DNA from: Gnetum montanum
Taxonomy: Eukaryota > Streptophyta > Gnetopsida > Gnetales > Gnetaceae
Assembly: GCA_015680685.1 (NCBI GenBank)
Contig: MNCI01009519.1
Span: 1,029,208-1,093,207 of the forward strand
Reading direction: 5' to 3'
DNA: 64,000 nt
Every line of letters starts with the position of its first letter. Within the stretch, counting starts at the first letter, position 1. Both the position numbers and the translations under genes were made by a program. Positions 1-9,679 of the stretch are shown here, piece by piece. A model generated the notes under the pieces. It had not been told where the DNA came from, searched no databases, and saw nothing but the letters and a program-made list of their open reading frames with translations.

Positions 1-1297
1 AGGCTATTGAAAATCAAATTTTTGGCTCCAAATTATGGTCTTTCATTCCTATATGCCCAGCGTATACGCCTAGGGTGCAGCCAGCGTAGAGAGACTTTTG
101 GGGCTCAAAAACTCATCAAAACATGCTAAAGTGGAGTGTCTAGACCCCCTAGGACCTTCCCTAGGGTCCCTAGTAGGTCTCAGGCCCTTGAAAATCGAAT
201 TTTGGGCTCCAAATGATGGTCTCTCATTCCTGTACGCCCAGCATATACGCCCAGGGTGTAGCCAGCGTAGAGAGACTTTCGGGCCCCAGAAATGAGTTAG
301 AACATGCCAGAACTGAGCATCTGGACCCCCCAGGACCTTTCCCAGGGTCCCTATTAGGTCTCAGGCACTTGAAAATCAAATTTTGGGCTCCAAACTATGG
401 TCTTTCATTCCTGTACGCCCAACATATACGCCCAGGGTGCAGCTAGCGTAGTGAGACTTTCGGGCCCCAGAAATGAGTCAGAACATGCTAGAACTGAGTG
501 TCTGGACCCCCCAAGACCTTCCCCAGGGTTCCCAGTAGCTCTCAGGCATCCAAAAATCAATTCTTGACCTTAAAAAGCATTTTCATGTGTATACGCTCGG
601 TACATTTTTGGCTTACGCTGGCATCCTGTACGCTGGCGTGCTATACGCTATCCAGTTGTAACATATCTTGCACCCAGTCAACGCGCCACATGTCTCCCAA
701 CCCGAGTCCACTGTCAAAACCCTATATAAAAACCCCACTTTTCCACTTCATCCAGGTCAGTCGACAAACATCCTAGAGCATACCAGAGAAATTTATGCTG
801 CACACCAGAGCTAAAACCCTCTTACGCTGCAAAGCCCTGTACGCTGTGTACATAGTCTCTACACTCCATCTACCGCGTGAACTAGCTAAGTCATCCTTGC
901 ATCCACCGTGTCTTTTCATCCGCCTTGTGTTTCATCACAACTGCGTTAGACCAGTGCACTGTACTTTGACTCTGTAATACCATTGTTTACAGTTTACACT
1001 AATTTCTTGCACGTTTTTCTCTTTACGCTCATTTTCATTTACGCCATGTTCACATCTGTCATGTTGTTTACGCTCTCGTTTATGCCCGTTTACGCCATTT
1101 ATGCATAACCCAGCGTATAGCACTTCGGCATACGTGCGGGTAAATCCTTGTCTGATCCGCGTGCGGACCACCCAAGATACCCTACCTTCGTGCATTCTAG
1201 CTCGCCCTCAGGCGAAGGTAGGCTCTTCTGTGCACGCCCTGCAATCCCATGGTCTCTGTTTCCTTCTAGCTGGGGACCGACGATTTTAGGTAGTACA
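1..1297 (+). repeat. Element A 5' LTR (left end missing)
   Basis: It aligns along its length with 6692-8359. It ends in TAGTACA at 1297, five bases before the primer-binding site. Positions 1-560 hold three tandem copies of a unit of about 181 bp; the phrase GGTCTTTCATTCC or a close variant recurs at about 37, 218 and 399. A TATA box (TATATAAAAA) lies near 723-732. A perfect 10-bp inverted repeat (1181-1190 with 1213-1222) lies close to the LTR end. Confidence 0.9.
723..732 (+). promoter_or_regulatory. LTR TATA box of element A (5' copy)
   Basis: TATATAAAAA is followed by CCCCACTTTTCCACTTCATC. The same block is found in the 3' LTR at 7787-7794 and, on the other strand, in the LTRs of element B (28234-28241 and about 45741-45750). 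Its conservation and spacing of roughly 570 bp from the LTR end suggest the RNA polymerase II start of the element transcript. Confidence 0.65.
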
Positions 1298-1302
1298 GAA
1301 AT

Positions 1303-1321
1303 TGGTGCTAGAAGGAGGGCC
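1303..1321 (+). other. Primer-binding site of element A
   Basis: TGGTGCTAGAAGGAGGGCC starts five bases after the LTR end. The same motif lies at the matching place in B (45129-45147), C (55474-55492) and D (61798-61816), all on the minus strand. The TGG start would pair with a tRNA 3' CCA. I did not identify the tRNA. Confidence 0.8.
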
Positions 1322-1529
1322 TCCTAAAAACCTTACCTGCAAACCTTCCAGTGCTACGCTGATCAGCATCTACGCTGCCCTGTTTAAAACTCACCATCTA
1401 CAAGTCTTTCAGCGTCTACGCTGATTTAACCATACGCTAACTTTGTTTACAAATTCCCAGCATCTACGTTGCTACAGTGTTTTTACACTGCTACAGTGCT
1501 TTTACGCTGCTACAACGTCTAGGCGTATA

Positions 1530-1735
1530 CGCTGCTACAGTATCTCAGCGTATGCTACAGTGTCCCAACATATGCTACAGTGTCTCAGCGTATGCTACAG
1601 TGTCTCAACGTATGCTACAGTGTCCTAGCGTATGCTATAGTGTCCCAACGTATGCTACAGTGTCTCAGCGTATGCTACAGTGTCCCAGCGTATGCTACAG
1701 TGTCTCAGCGTATGCTACAGTACCGCTACAGTGTT
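1530..1735 (+). repeat. 20-bp tandem repeat in the leader of element A
   Basis: About nine copies of a 20-bp unit, TGCTACAGTGTCTCAGCGTA with small variation, lie between the PBS and gag. Open frames through it are side effects of the repeat and are not genes. Element B has an unrelated 46-bp repeat in the same place, again rich in GCGTA. The rest of 1322-2088 is non-coding leader in which I see nothing else. Confidence 0.85.
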
Positions 1736-2088
1736 TTTCAACAAAAACACCCAAAATGGGCCTGTTTTAAAGTCGAATTCGCTGCGATTCGAACCTACTT
1801 CAAACCAGTCTAAGTACTAATAGCCACCAACATGGATCTCCTTGTCCAAGGCATACAATACACACAACATAATGATTCCGAGATGACTTCCTCTTACCCG
1901 AGATCGCCATCCGCGTAAGACTACAGTTCATAATTTTATACTTAGCCAAATTTTCTCCCGTTTACGTTGTACACGCTAGACACTTAGAAAAATTTTCAGT
2001 GTTCACATGTCAGACACTCTGCACACTTAGCCTGAAACACACTTGGCACTTGTTAGCTAGCTCATACGTTGCCCCGTCACACATCATC

Positions 2089-4478
2089 ATGGAGTCATCC
2101 CAAAACTCCAGCGCACGCGCCTTCACAGTCCCCACACAAGAACAGTATAACTACATCTGTGTGAAGATTCAGGCCAACCTTCCTATTGACCACACAGAAT
2201 AGGAGGCAAAATGAAACTTTGAGCACATATACATGGGAGGTCATGAATTTGCCCCCTCCGTATATGACATCATCCCCCTTTCTGATCCTCATCATAGGCT
2301 CATCTCGCAACTTCTTATGGCAAGGGGCCAAAACACATGGTGACCCAATGAGGAGCCCCGAAACCAACATGATGTAGATGACTTCGAAGCACAATCCNNN
2401 NNNNNNNNNNNNNNNNNNNNNNNNNNNNNNNNNNNNNNNNNNNNNNNNNNNNNNNNNNNNNNNNNNNNNNNNNNNNNNNNNNNNNNNNNNNNNNCATGGG
2501 GCCACTTTCACTACATCGGCCCTGCACATCCAGGGTGTCACTTCACAGTTTCTGGCTAGGCAAGGGGCCATACCCCTTGTTCAACAACCCACTCACTTCA
2601 ACATGCCACACCCCAAAACCGCAACTCTGAACATCACTCCACAGCAACAAATGACAACCCAACAACCTCCCCAACCAACTAATCTACCTACCGCTCAAGA
2701 GTGGGCAGAAGCAAAATAGATAATACAAGCGTTAGCGAATGAGATAAAGCAACTCAAAGCTGATAACACTGAACAAGTTAAAGTACTGGATTTCTACCAC
2801 AATGATCCGATTAGCTCTTCAATGCCATCGTTAGCTTTACCCAAGGGAATCACACTGCCCCAGTTAAGCAAGTACAATGGGAAGGAAGATCCAAATGCTC
2901 ACTTAGTCATGTTTCGATTAGAAACTCTATTACTTCAAGCTTGGCCCAACGCAATCTTGCCCGTGTTTGCTATGTCCTTAATGAGCGTAGCCTTAGACTG
3001 GTACCGAGCCTTGCCTTGTAACTCCATATCCTCTCTCGAGGATCTGTTACATCAGTTCGTTACTCGGTTTAAGTACAAGCTCAAGCCTGAAGCCACACTA
3101 GATAGTCTGATATAGGTGAAACAAGCACCACTTGAGCCTGTACAAAAGTTCATCCAACGATGGAATGCAGCCCTTAACGAACTTCATGAGCCCATCCCTG
3201 AAAAGTATTTGCTTATGATTTTGAAGGGAGCTGTGAATGACTTCATTAAGTCAAAAATGTACTACCTAAGTGCTCAAACATTGAGCCAAGCATTCACANC
3301 CTTCGGAACTACTAGAGCACCTCCTTAAAGCCGGGCAAATCCAATACAAACACGTAGCGGAGAACGCTCGCCGCCGACACGATAGGTACTGCGAGCTACT
3401 AAGGAATCCCACCTTAGCAGCACCAAATGAGCCCCCAGTTCCACGACATTTCAAGTTAGACCAATTCTGTCACTACCACCAAATGTCCGGTCACAATACC
3501 GACACTTGTCACGCGTTAAAGGATGATCTACAAGCAATGATAGAACGGGGCCAACTAAACATCAACACCTTGAATCAACTGAGCACAGATGATGCCTCCT
3601 ATGTCATAAACTCCATTGGCATAGATAGTAAGCCTAAACCTGTGCGGAAACCTTTTGTGATCCATGTGCCTCCCAGCAACGCAACAATCCTCTCCGCCTC
3701 CACGAGCAAGGAGCCTCCCATCGTCATCAAGGTGCCACCTAGAGCACCGACGACACCTTTCATGGTCAAAGTACCACCACCTCACACATCTGCTAAGATG
3801 TTAAACTGGCAAGATACAACGCAATCCCAAGCACCAAAGACACCCTTTGTGGTCAAAGTACCACCACAGTCGTCCGCTAAGATGTTAAACTGGCATGTTG
3901 CACCAACAATAATAGCAAAGAAACCTTTCATTATCAAGGTGCCACAACAGGCTAGTCAAATAACAACAACACCTCCTAAACTTCCATTTTTCATAAAAGT
4001 GCCACCACGCGATGGCCCCTCACTTACCTTGAGCCCAACCGTAGGAAACGTCTCAACCTCTCCTCCCTCAAGAGTCAACCTTGCCAACAACATGGATAAG
4101 CCTACCAAATGGTAGTAGAAGAGGACAAACGAACAACGAACAATACCCACAACTGAAACAAAGGACACACCTAATACACAACAACTGAACGTTGGGGGCC
4201 CTGCCCCTAATCTCAAACAAAACATGCCCAAGCCCTTAAACCATACAGAGGCAACCAACACAACGGCAGACAACACAGACTTTGTAGCTACACTGGCCTA
4301 GGTGAAACAAATGCTCAAACAAAAGAACACAACCAAGAGCTTGTACGATTTGGTCATGACATCATTGGCTCATCACAAAGCCTTAGCACAAATGTTAGCA
4401 TCCATTCCTATTACAGAGGACATCTCTGCTAACATGGAATCCATCCGTGCAACGATTTCACAACACACACCATAAGGA
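2089..4478 (+). pseudogene. gag: Element A gag (broken)
   Basis: Gag forms the particle that packages element RNA. The start at 2089 (MESSQNSSAR) is followed by a segment containing EQYNYICVKIQANL, which matches the gag start of B. A 97-base run of N (2398-2494) interrupts it. The capsid-like domain runs about 2780-3300 (FVTRFKYKLKPEATLDSLI, then ALNELHEP). A knuckle follows at about 3466-3510 (C-x2-H-x4-H-x4-C, read FCHYHQMSGHNTDTC). Next comes a proline-rich stretch at 3640-4015 with repeated P-F-V/I-V/I-x-V-P motifs. Several in-frame stops (for example 2201, 2717, 3113, 4113 and 4474) make it non-functional as it stands. One further N lies at 3299. Confidence 0.88.
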
Positions 4479-5252
4479 TTGGGTTCAAACACCTTAGCCT
4501 TTTGTGATGATGTAGTTAAAGTCAACCCCGAACGAGGGGAAGTCACAACAGCTCCATTATCGATTAGTGTACGTGTTGGGCAATGTACCATTCGCAGAGT
4601 GCATGTTGATGATGGTGTGGCAACAAACGTAGTTCTATACTCCATCATCGAAAAACTAGGCATGGCAGATGAGATCATGCCAACAGAAACCACGTGTCTA
4701 AAATCCTTCAACGGATCATGTGTCACAGTCAAGGGCACAATCAAATTAGCCTTTGTGGTAGGTGAACAATTCCCCACCAGCACGGAGTTCACTGTCATAG
4801 AAGAGATGCCCAGTTTCAACATGATTCTTGGTAGAGCATGGCTAGCACAACAACGAGCCGTTTCCTCACCGATACATCAAGAAATCCACCTTCCATACGA
4901 AGGTGGACAAGTCATTATACATGGCGACAACACTCCTTTTCAAGCTGACCACAACATAGACATGTCACAGGTCTTGAAAGAGGAGCCTCTTGAAGCAACA
5001 CCCACAACAACAAACACAAAACCTAGAGCTAAAACGCCCGAACGAGGGGTAAAAACTGAAAGTCTCCTAGAGAAAACTAGCACACCTCTTAGACCATGTC
5101 CAACTAAGAAACAACCGCATAATCAAGACTCCCCTACGGCCAAAGACATGTCTAATCCCCGCCCACTCTTCACCTTTGTTCGTTGTGCATACGTCACCTT
5201 AGTTTGCATTGTACTAGCTTACACGCTTGCATGTGGCTCGAAAAGGCCTTAA
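4479..5252 (+). pseudogene. Element A retropepsin (protease)
   Basis: This aspartic protease would release gag and pol products. The active-site motif is read as VHVDDGVATNV at about 4600-4630, with D-D-G-V where most retropepsins have D-S/T-G-A. The second half has the usual hydrophobic-Gly-Arg signature (MILGRAWLAQQ) at about 4820-4855. It is followed by a conserved IHQEIHLPYEGG segment, also present in B and C. It is in the same frame as the upstream gag segment, separated from it by a TAA at 4474-4476. This stretch is open for 257 codons. RT does not follow; hairpin repeats begin at once. Confidence 0.88.
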
Positions 5253-5288
5253 ACTAGAACACGTGGCCCAAAAAGGCCTTAAACTACC
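5232..5288 (+). repeat. Two GGCC hairpin units after protease (element A)
   Basis: Two units of the form GGC(C), about six to seven bases, GGCC, then TTAAACTA. On the opposite strand they read TAGTTTAAGGCC...GGCC, the motif that makes up the arrays at 34306-34612 and 39790-40085 in element B. They stand where B has its array between protease and the antisense module. Confidence 0.8.
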
Positions 5289-5409
5289 ACCTTTTCACAC
5301 TATTTTCTATTCACTTGTGAATTTCAATTTATGTTTCCTGCAGTGGCTATTTAACATTGTTTTCTCTAGTTGCTTTTGTTTATAGGATCATACGGACGCA
5401 CATGCATGC

Positions 5410-5695
5410 ATCCATCCTGACAGTCCTGGCATCATGACTTAAAACTGATACGACAGAATGTCCTAGCGTCATGACGGTAAACTGACACCACAGAGCTTCA
5501 TCTGACATGACACTAAACTATCACACTCATTCACCAGAGTCTGCTAAGACTATAAACTAGCTTTCCTCTTCATAGTCCGCCACGACTATAAACTAGCATC
5601 GTACCATCCGCTACGACGATAAACTAGCAACGTCCAACGGGTTATGATGTAAAACTAACCCACGACAGTCCGCTAAGACTATAAACTAGCCATAT
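5410..5695 (+). repeat. TAAACT-hairpin array (element A)
   Basis: About nine units, each a short hairpin followed by TAAACT. Clear arm pairs are AGTC/GACT (about 5541-5556, 5570-5586 and 5667-5685) and ACGTC/GATGT (with one G-T pair, near 5631-5652). The counterpart in B is 30300-30715 on the opposite strand, just past integrase. In A it follows protease after a gap of only about 120 bp (5289-5409), which is where RT, RNase H and integrase should be. Confidence 0.8.
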
Positions 5696-6691
5696 CATTT
5701 TTGGAACATTCATCTGCTGCTGTAATTCATGACATTTCTTCATCAATGCTTGCTGCATCATTCATCGCACCGGCTCTGATAACACTATTGCTGCTCATTT
5801 TGTTTACCTTAAGTTTCACATGGTGCCTTCATTTGCATCAGTCACATTCATGTCTGAAGTATTCGCTAACTCATTCACTTGTGGTTTTCTTGTCTTCTTC
5901 GAGTTGTGTTTGCAGGATGACACCCAGTGGTGCTCGTACATCGATACACTTCATCATGGTGACAAGGTGCCACATTGTTTCTGACGCACGCAACCAAGTT
6001 AATAAATCTTGTCAAAAGTACATTCCCAGTTCCCAATACATTCTCCATTTCCCCAACACTCTTACTCCCTTTCCTACTCAGTTACAGTTTCCAGATACAC
6101 CAGTACACCCCAAAACTTGGAGCACACTATTACATGTTGTGGTACTCTCAAGCAATTGCAACACACAATATGGCACATGAGCATGAGTGCAAAATTGAAA
6201 GAAAGATCTTTCCAAAAAATAAAGAGACAAAACAAAAAGAAAAAAAAAAGCAAAGAAAAAGAAATGAGCAAAGAGCAAAGAGCAAAATGAACCACAAAAC
6301 TCTTGGCACTTCCCATACAAACCACAGACGGGAAGGCAATTATCTTGGAAAGAAGTACTCGTGTCTCACACTATCATGTTACACCTTCATGTGTGGCTTT
6401 GGCTGTTGGACAATGTGTTCCCTTAAAACTTGACACAAAGGTCCTGTTTCTCCAAAAAAAACACACCACCTCATTGCATGCCTCTGGCTGTGACAACCAA
6501 TTCTCTTAAACATGATACAAGAGTCTCGTTCCTCCAAAGGACGATTTTAGCCTTGCACAAGAATGACATGAGTTGTTTGCACAAGATGAAGATTCCTCTC
6601 CCACANGTACTAAGTTTGCTTGTGGTGTTTTGTACTTCTTTGTTGATGCCTCTTGGGTCAATTCCTCTAGACATCAACAAAGAGGGGCCAA
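5696..6691 (+). other. 3' internal region of element A
   Basis: No retroviral domain is visible. It contains a pyrimidine-rich stretch ending TTTGCAG|GATGAC at 5915, a likely 3' splice site that recurs in B, C and D. A segment at 5975-6115 matches 29890-30029 of B also at the protein level (HATKLINL against HATRLINL). A purine-rich run lies at 6195-6290, and a single N at 6606. It ends in the polypurine tract. Confidence 0.6.
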
Positions 6692-6702
6692 TGAAACACC
6701 AC
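6622..6702 (+). other. Polypurine tract inside an inverted repeat (element A)
   Basis: The polypurine tract CAAAGAGGGGCCA ends one base before the 3' LTR, which starts TGAAACACCAC at 6692. GTGGTGTTT at 6622-6630 pairs with AAACACCAC at 6694-6702. CTTTGTTGATG at 6638-6648 pairs with CATCAACAAAG at 6672-6682. The same two-part stem is found in B (29250-29335), C (20104-20180) and D (12149-12222) with different but complementary inner bases. The PPT primes plus-strand DNA synthesis in this family; the hairpin role is unknown. Confidence 0.85.
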
Positions 6703-8359
6703 AAAAAAATTTTGGCTAACACTTGTAGACAGAAATTAAGCTAAGTCATGTTGGTCCTTAGCATGACCAAGCTTGAAAGCCTCAAAAATAGCATCAAACA
6801 AAGTCAAAGCAAGTAAGTAAAAGTTACTTGGGACCCACAGAAGACTAAAATGACATCTAGCATTAAACTTGGTAAATCTTGAGCTCAAAATACTTGGTTT
6901 TCACTAAGTATGCATCCTGTACGTTGGCCTACACATGCTCAGCGTAAGGCCCAGCGTACAGAAAATTTCGGGGCTTAAAAACTCATCAAAACATGCTAAA
7001 TTGGAGTTTCTAGACCCCCTAAGACCTTCCCCAGTGTCCCCAATAGGTCTCAGGCTCTTGAAAATCAAATTTTGGGCTCCAAATTATGGTCTTTCATTCC
7101 TGTACGCCCAACGTATACGCCCAGGGTGCAACCAGCGTAGAGAGACTTTCGGGGCTCAAAAACTCATCAAAACATGCTAAAGTGTAGTGTCTAGACCCCC
7201 TAGGACCTTCCCTAGGGTCCCCAGCAGGTCTCAGGCTCTTGAAAATCGAATTTTGGGCTCCAAATGATTGTCTTTCATTCCTGTACGCCCAGCGTATACG
7301 CCCAGGGTGCAGCCAGTGTAGAGAGACTTTCGGGCCCCAGAAATGAGTCAGAACATGCCAGAACTAAGTAACTGGACCCCCCAAAACCTTTCCCAGGGTC
7401 CCCAGCAAGTCTCAGGCACTTGAAAATCAAATTTTTGGCTCCAAATTATGGTCTTTCATTCCTGTACGCCCAGGGTGCAGCCAGCGGAGTGAGACTTTCA
7501 GGCCCTAGAAATAAGTCAGAACATGCTAGAACTGAGTGTCTGGACCCCCTAGGACCTTCCCCAGGGTTCCCAGTAGCTCTCAGGCTTCCAAAAATCAATT
7601 TTTGACCTTAAAATAAAGCATTTTCATGTGTATACGCTGGGTACATTTTTGGCTTACGCTGGCATGCTATACGCTTACGCTGGCATCCTGTACGCTGGCG
7701 TGCTATATACTATCTAGTTGTAACATATCTTGCACCCGGTCAACGCGCCACTTGTCTCCCAACCCGAGTCCGCCGTCAAAACCCTGTATAAAAACCCCAC
7801 TTTTCCACTTCATCTAGGTCGGTCGGCAAACATCCCAGAGCATACCAGAGACATTTACACTGCGCACCAGAGCTAAAACCCTCTTACGCTGGAAAGCCCT
7901 GTACACCGTGTACACAGTCTCTGCACTCCGCCTACCGCGTGAACCAGCCGAGTCATCCTTGCATCAACCAGGGCTTTTCATCCTCCTTTTGTTTCATCAC
8001 AACTGTGTTAGACCGGTGCACTGTACTTTGACTCTGTAATACCATTGTTTACAGTTTACGCTAATTTCTTGCATGTTTTTCTATTTACGCTCATTTACAT
8101 TTACGCCCTGTTCACATTTGTCACACTGTTTATGCTCTCGTTTATGCCCGTTTACGTCGTTTACGCATAACCCACCATATAGCACTTCGGCATACATGCG
8201 GGTAAATCCTTGTCTAATCCGCATGCGGACCACCCAAGGTACCCTACCTTTGTGCATTCCAGCTCGCCCTCAGGCGAAGGTAGGGTCTTTTGTGCATGCC
8301 CTGTGATCCCACGGTCTCCGTTTCCTTCCAGCCGGGGACCGACGATTTCAGGCGGTACA
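6692..8359 (+). repeat. Element A 3' LTR
   Basis: It spans 1668 bp, starts TGAAACACC and ends GCGGTACA. It holds tandem copies of the unit of about 181 bp (phrase TCTTTCATTCC near 7090, 7270 and 7450), a TATA box at 7787-7794 and a 12-bp inverted repeat at 8241-8252 with 8275-8286. The start and the last roughly 300 bp match the LTR of B, while the middle differs, so the two families share their ends and have exchanged or re-amplified their centres. Confidence 0.92.
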
Positions 8360-8998
8360 TCCATGACCAAAGAGGCTCCAAAGGAGGGAGTCAAAGTAAG
8401 AACAATGACAAGCATCATGACCATGAAAAACATGGTAAACGTTGTTTTGACCAATGGAGGGAAGGTAGTTGACACCACTCTGGTCATGGATCTCCTTCCT
8501 CTTTGCCTTAATCATCCTCATCCTCAACCTCATGATCTATATCAGTAGTGGTAGCATTGATAGCCATAGGGAATGCCACCACCAAGATAGAAATACCCTT
8601 AGAGGAAACCAGATGCATATGGATACTATGTTTAGTAGTCCATTTCTCAACATGACACTTCCAATTATGCTTCATTCCAACACCACTACTACCCTTCTAA
8701 ATATTATCAAGCATAATGTTCAAGAGGGGAATCCTCATTTTCACATTACCCTCTTCATCCTTCCCCACCTGTACCTCCTCCCTCAACTCAATTTCCACCA
8801 ACTCCATCCATGTAGGATGAAAGTTCTAGCCTACCTACAGTAAAGAAATGCCACCAAGGTTGTTAACTTATAGTTAGCTTTCTAGTTAAGTTGTTCAAAT
8901 AATAAACCTAAAAAATACCTTTCTTCTAAAATAATAGTTCTACCAAGCCCTCATAGACACGTGCAACTAATAGTTCTACTTTTTCATCCCCTACAACA
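8360..8998 (+). pseudogene. Element E, likely gag tail
   Basis: This lies between the LTR of A and the E protease. Its reading frame is broken. One frame gives a histidine- and lysine-rich stretch (8350-8470) followed by a proline-rich segment (about 8740-8840), as in the region downstream of gag in Athila-type elements. No zinc knuckle could be made out. The assignment rests mostly on position. Confidence 0.35.
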
Positions 8999-9500
8999 TT
9001 GTTTGAGATCCCTTCAAACCAAACACCTCCTAAGGTTCATACTATAATGTTGACCCATCTAGTCACAAATTGGAGAAAGGTTGGCCACCTTCCTAGGAAG
9101 AGATCTAATCCTAGAAGTTATCTAATCTACTTACAAGCTAGGAATGAGCCATGCAAGGTTCTTTTGAAATCAAGTACTGGTGCAAATTTGATTTTCAATG
9201 AAATGCATAATGTCTAAAACCTTCCTCCTCTTAAGAAGAGTAACATTCATCTTGAGTTGGTAGATCATTCCATTACTATTCTATTGGGATTGATGGAGGA
9301 CATTGTAACCACTATCTATGGGTGATCATATCATACTAATCTCATAATTATCAAAGTTAACAACTATAAGGGTGATTTCCCAATCATCATGGGAAGGGCT
9401 TAACTAAGTACAGTTGATGTGTGGCTGGGCATTAAAGACCTCTACCTAGAAATTTCCAAGGAAAATGATTTTGGAAAATTTTAGAGGAAGCACATTCCAT
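8999..9500 (+). pseudogene. Element E retropepsin (Athila-like)
   Basis: The translated frame gives a protease of the Athila type. VLLKSSTGANLIFNEM stands where the family has a D-S-G-A active site; Asp has been replaced by Ser-Thr here. LPPLKKSNIHLELVDHSIT follows, then KGDFPIIMGRA near 9370-9402, the C-terminal Gly-Arg signature. Stop codons interrupt it at several places (for example 9215). The frame and motifs differ clearly from the protease of A-D, so E is a separate family. Confidence 0.75.
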
Positions 9501-9679
9501 GCATCATGTACTGTGACACAAGGTATCATTGCATGTAGAAATTATGGTCTATAAAAAGTACAACAATCATAGCATGTAAATAGTGTGTAGATGTGTCTAA
9601 AATTCAAAGGTATCTATATGCAGTAGTCATAAAATAGAAGGGCACCTAGTGGCTAGTAGCTGAAACTAAAAGCACATCA

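Larger units (their letters stand above)
1..8359 (+). mobile_element. Element A: non-autonomous Tat-like LTR retrotransposon
   Basis: The sequence shows two direct copies of a long LTR (1-1297, cut by the window edge, and 6692-8359) around PBS, gag, protease, short hairpin repeats and a polypurine tract, all reading left to right. RT, RNase H and integrase are absent: the hairpin repeats that follow protease (5232-5288) are succeeded within about 130 bp by the array that in element B follows integrase. The element would therefore need enzymes supplied by a relative such as B. The PBS, PPT, gag and LTR ends match B closely, so A is a deletion derivative of the same lineage. Left flank and target duplication lie outside the window. 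Confidence 0.88.

Noticed and set aside
1443-1813. Three overlapping frames with repeated Cys-Tyr-Ser peptides
   Set aside because: They are readings of the 20-bp leader repeat in three frames.
2095-2571. Minus-strand frame crossing the N run at 2398-2494
   Set aside because: Most of it is unknown bases, and the plus strand encodes gag.
6074-6339. Minus-strand Phe-rich frames, membrane-protein-like
   Set aside because: They read the purine-rich run of the element A 3' region backwards; no homologous frame is kept in B.
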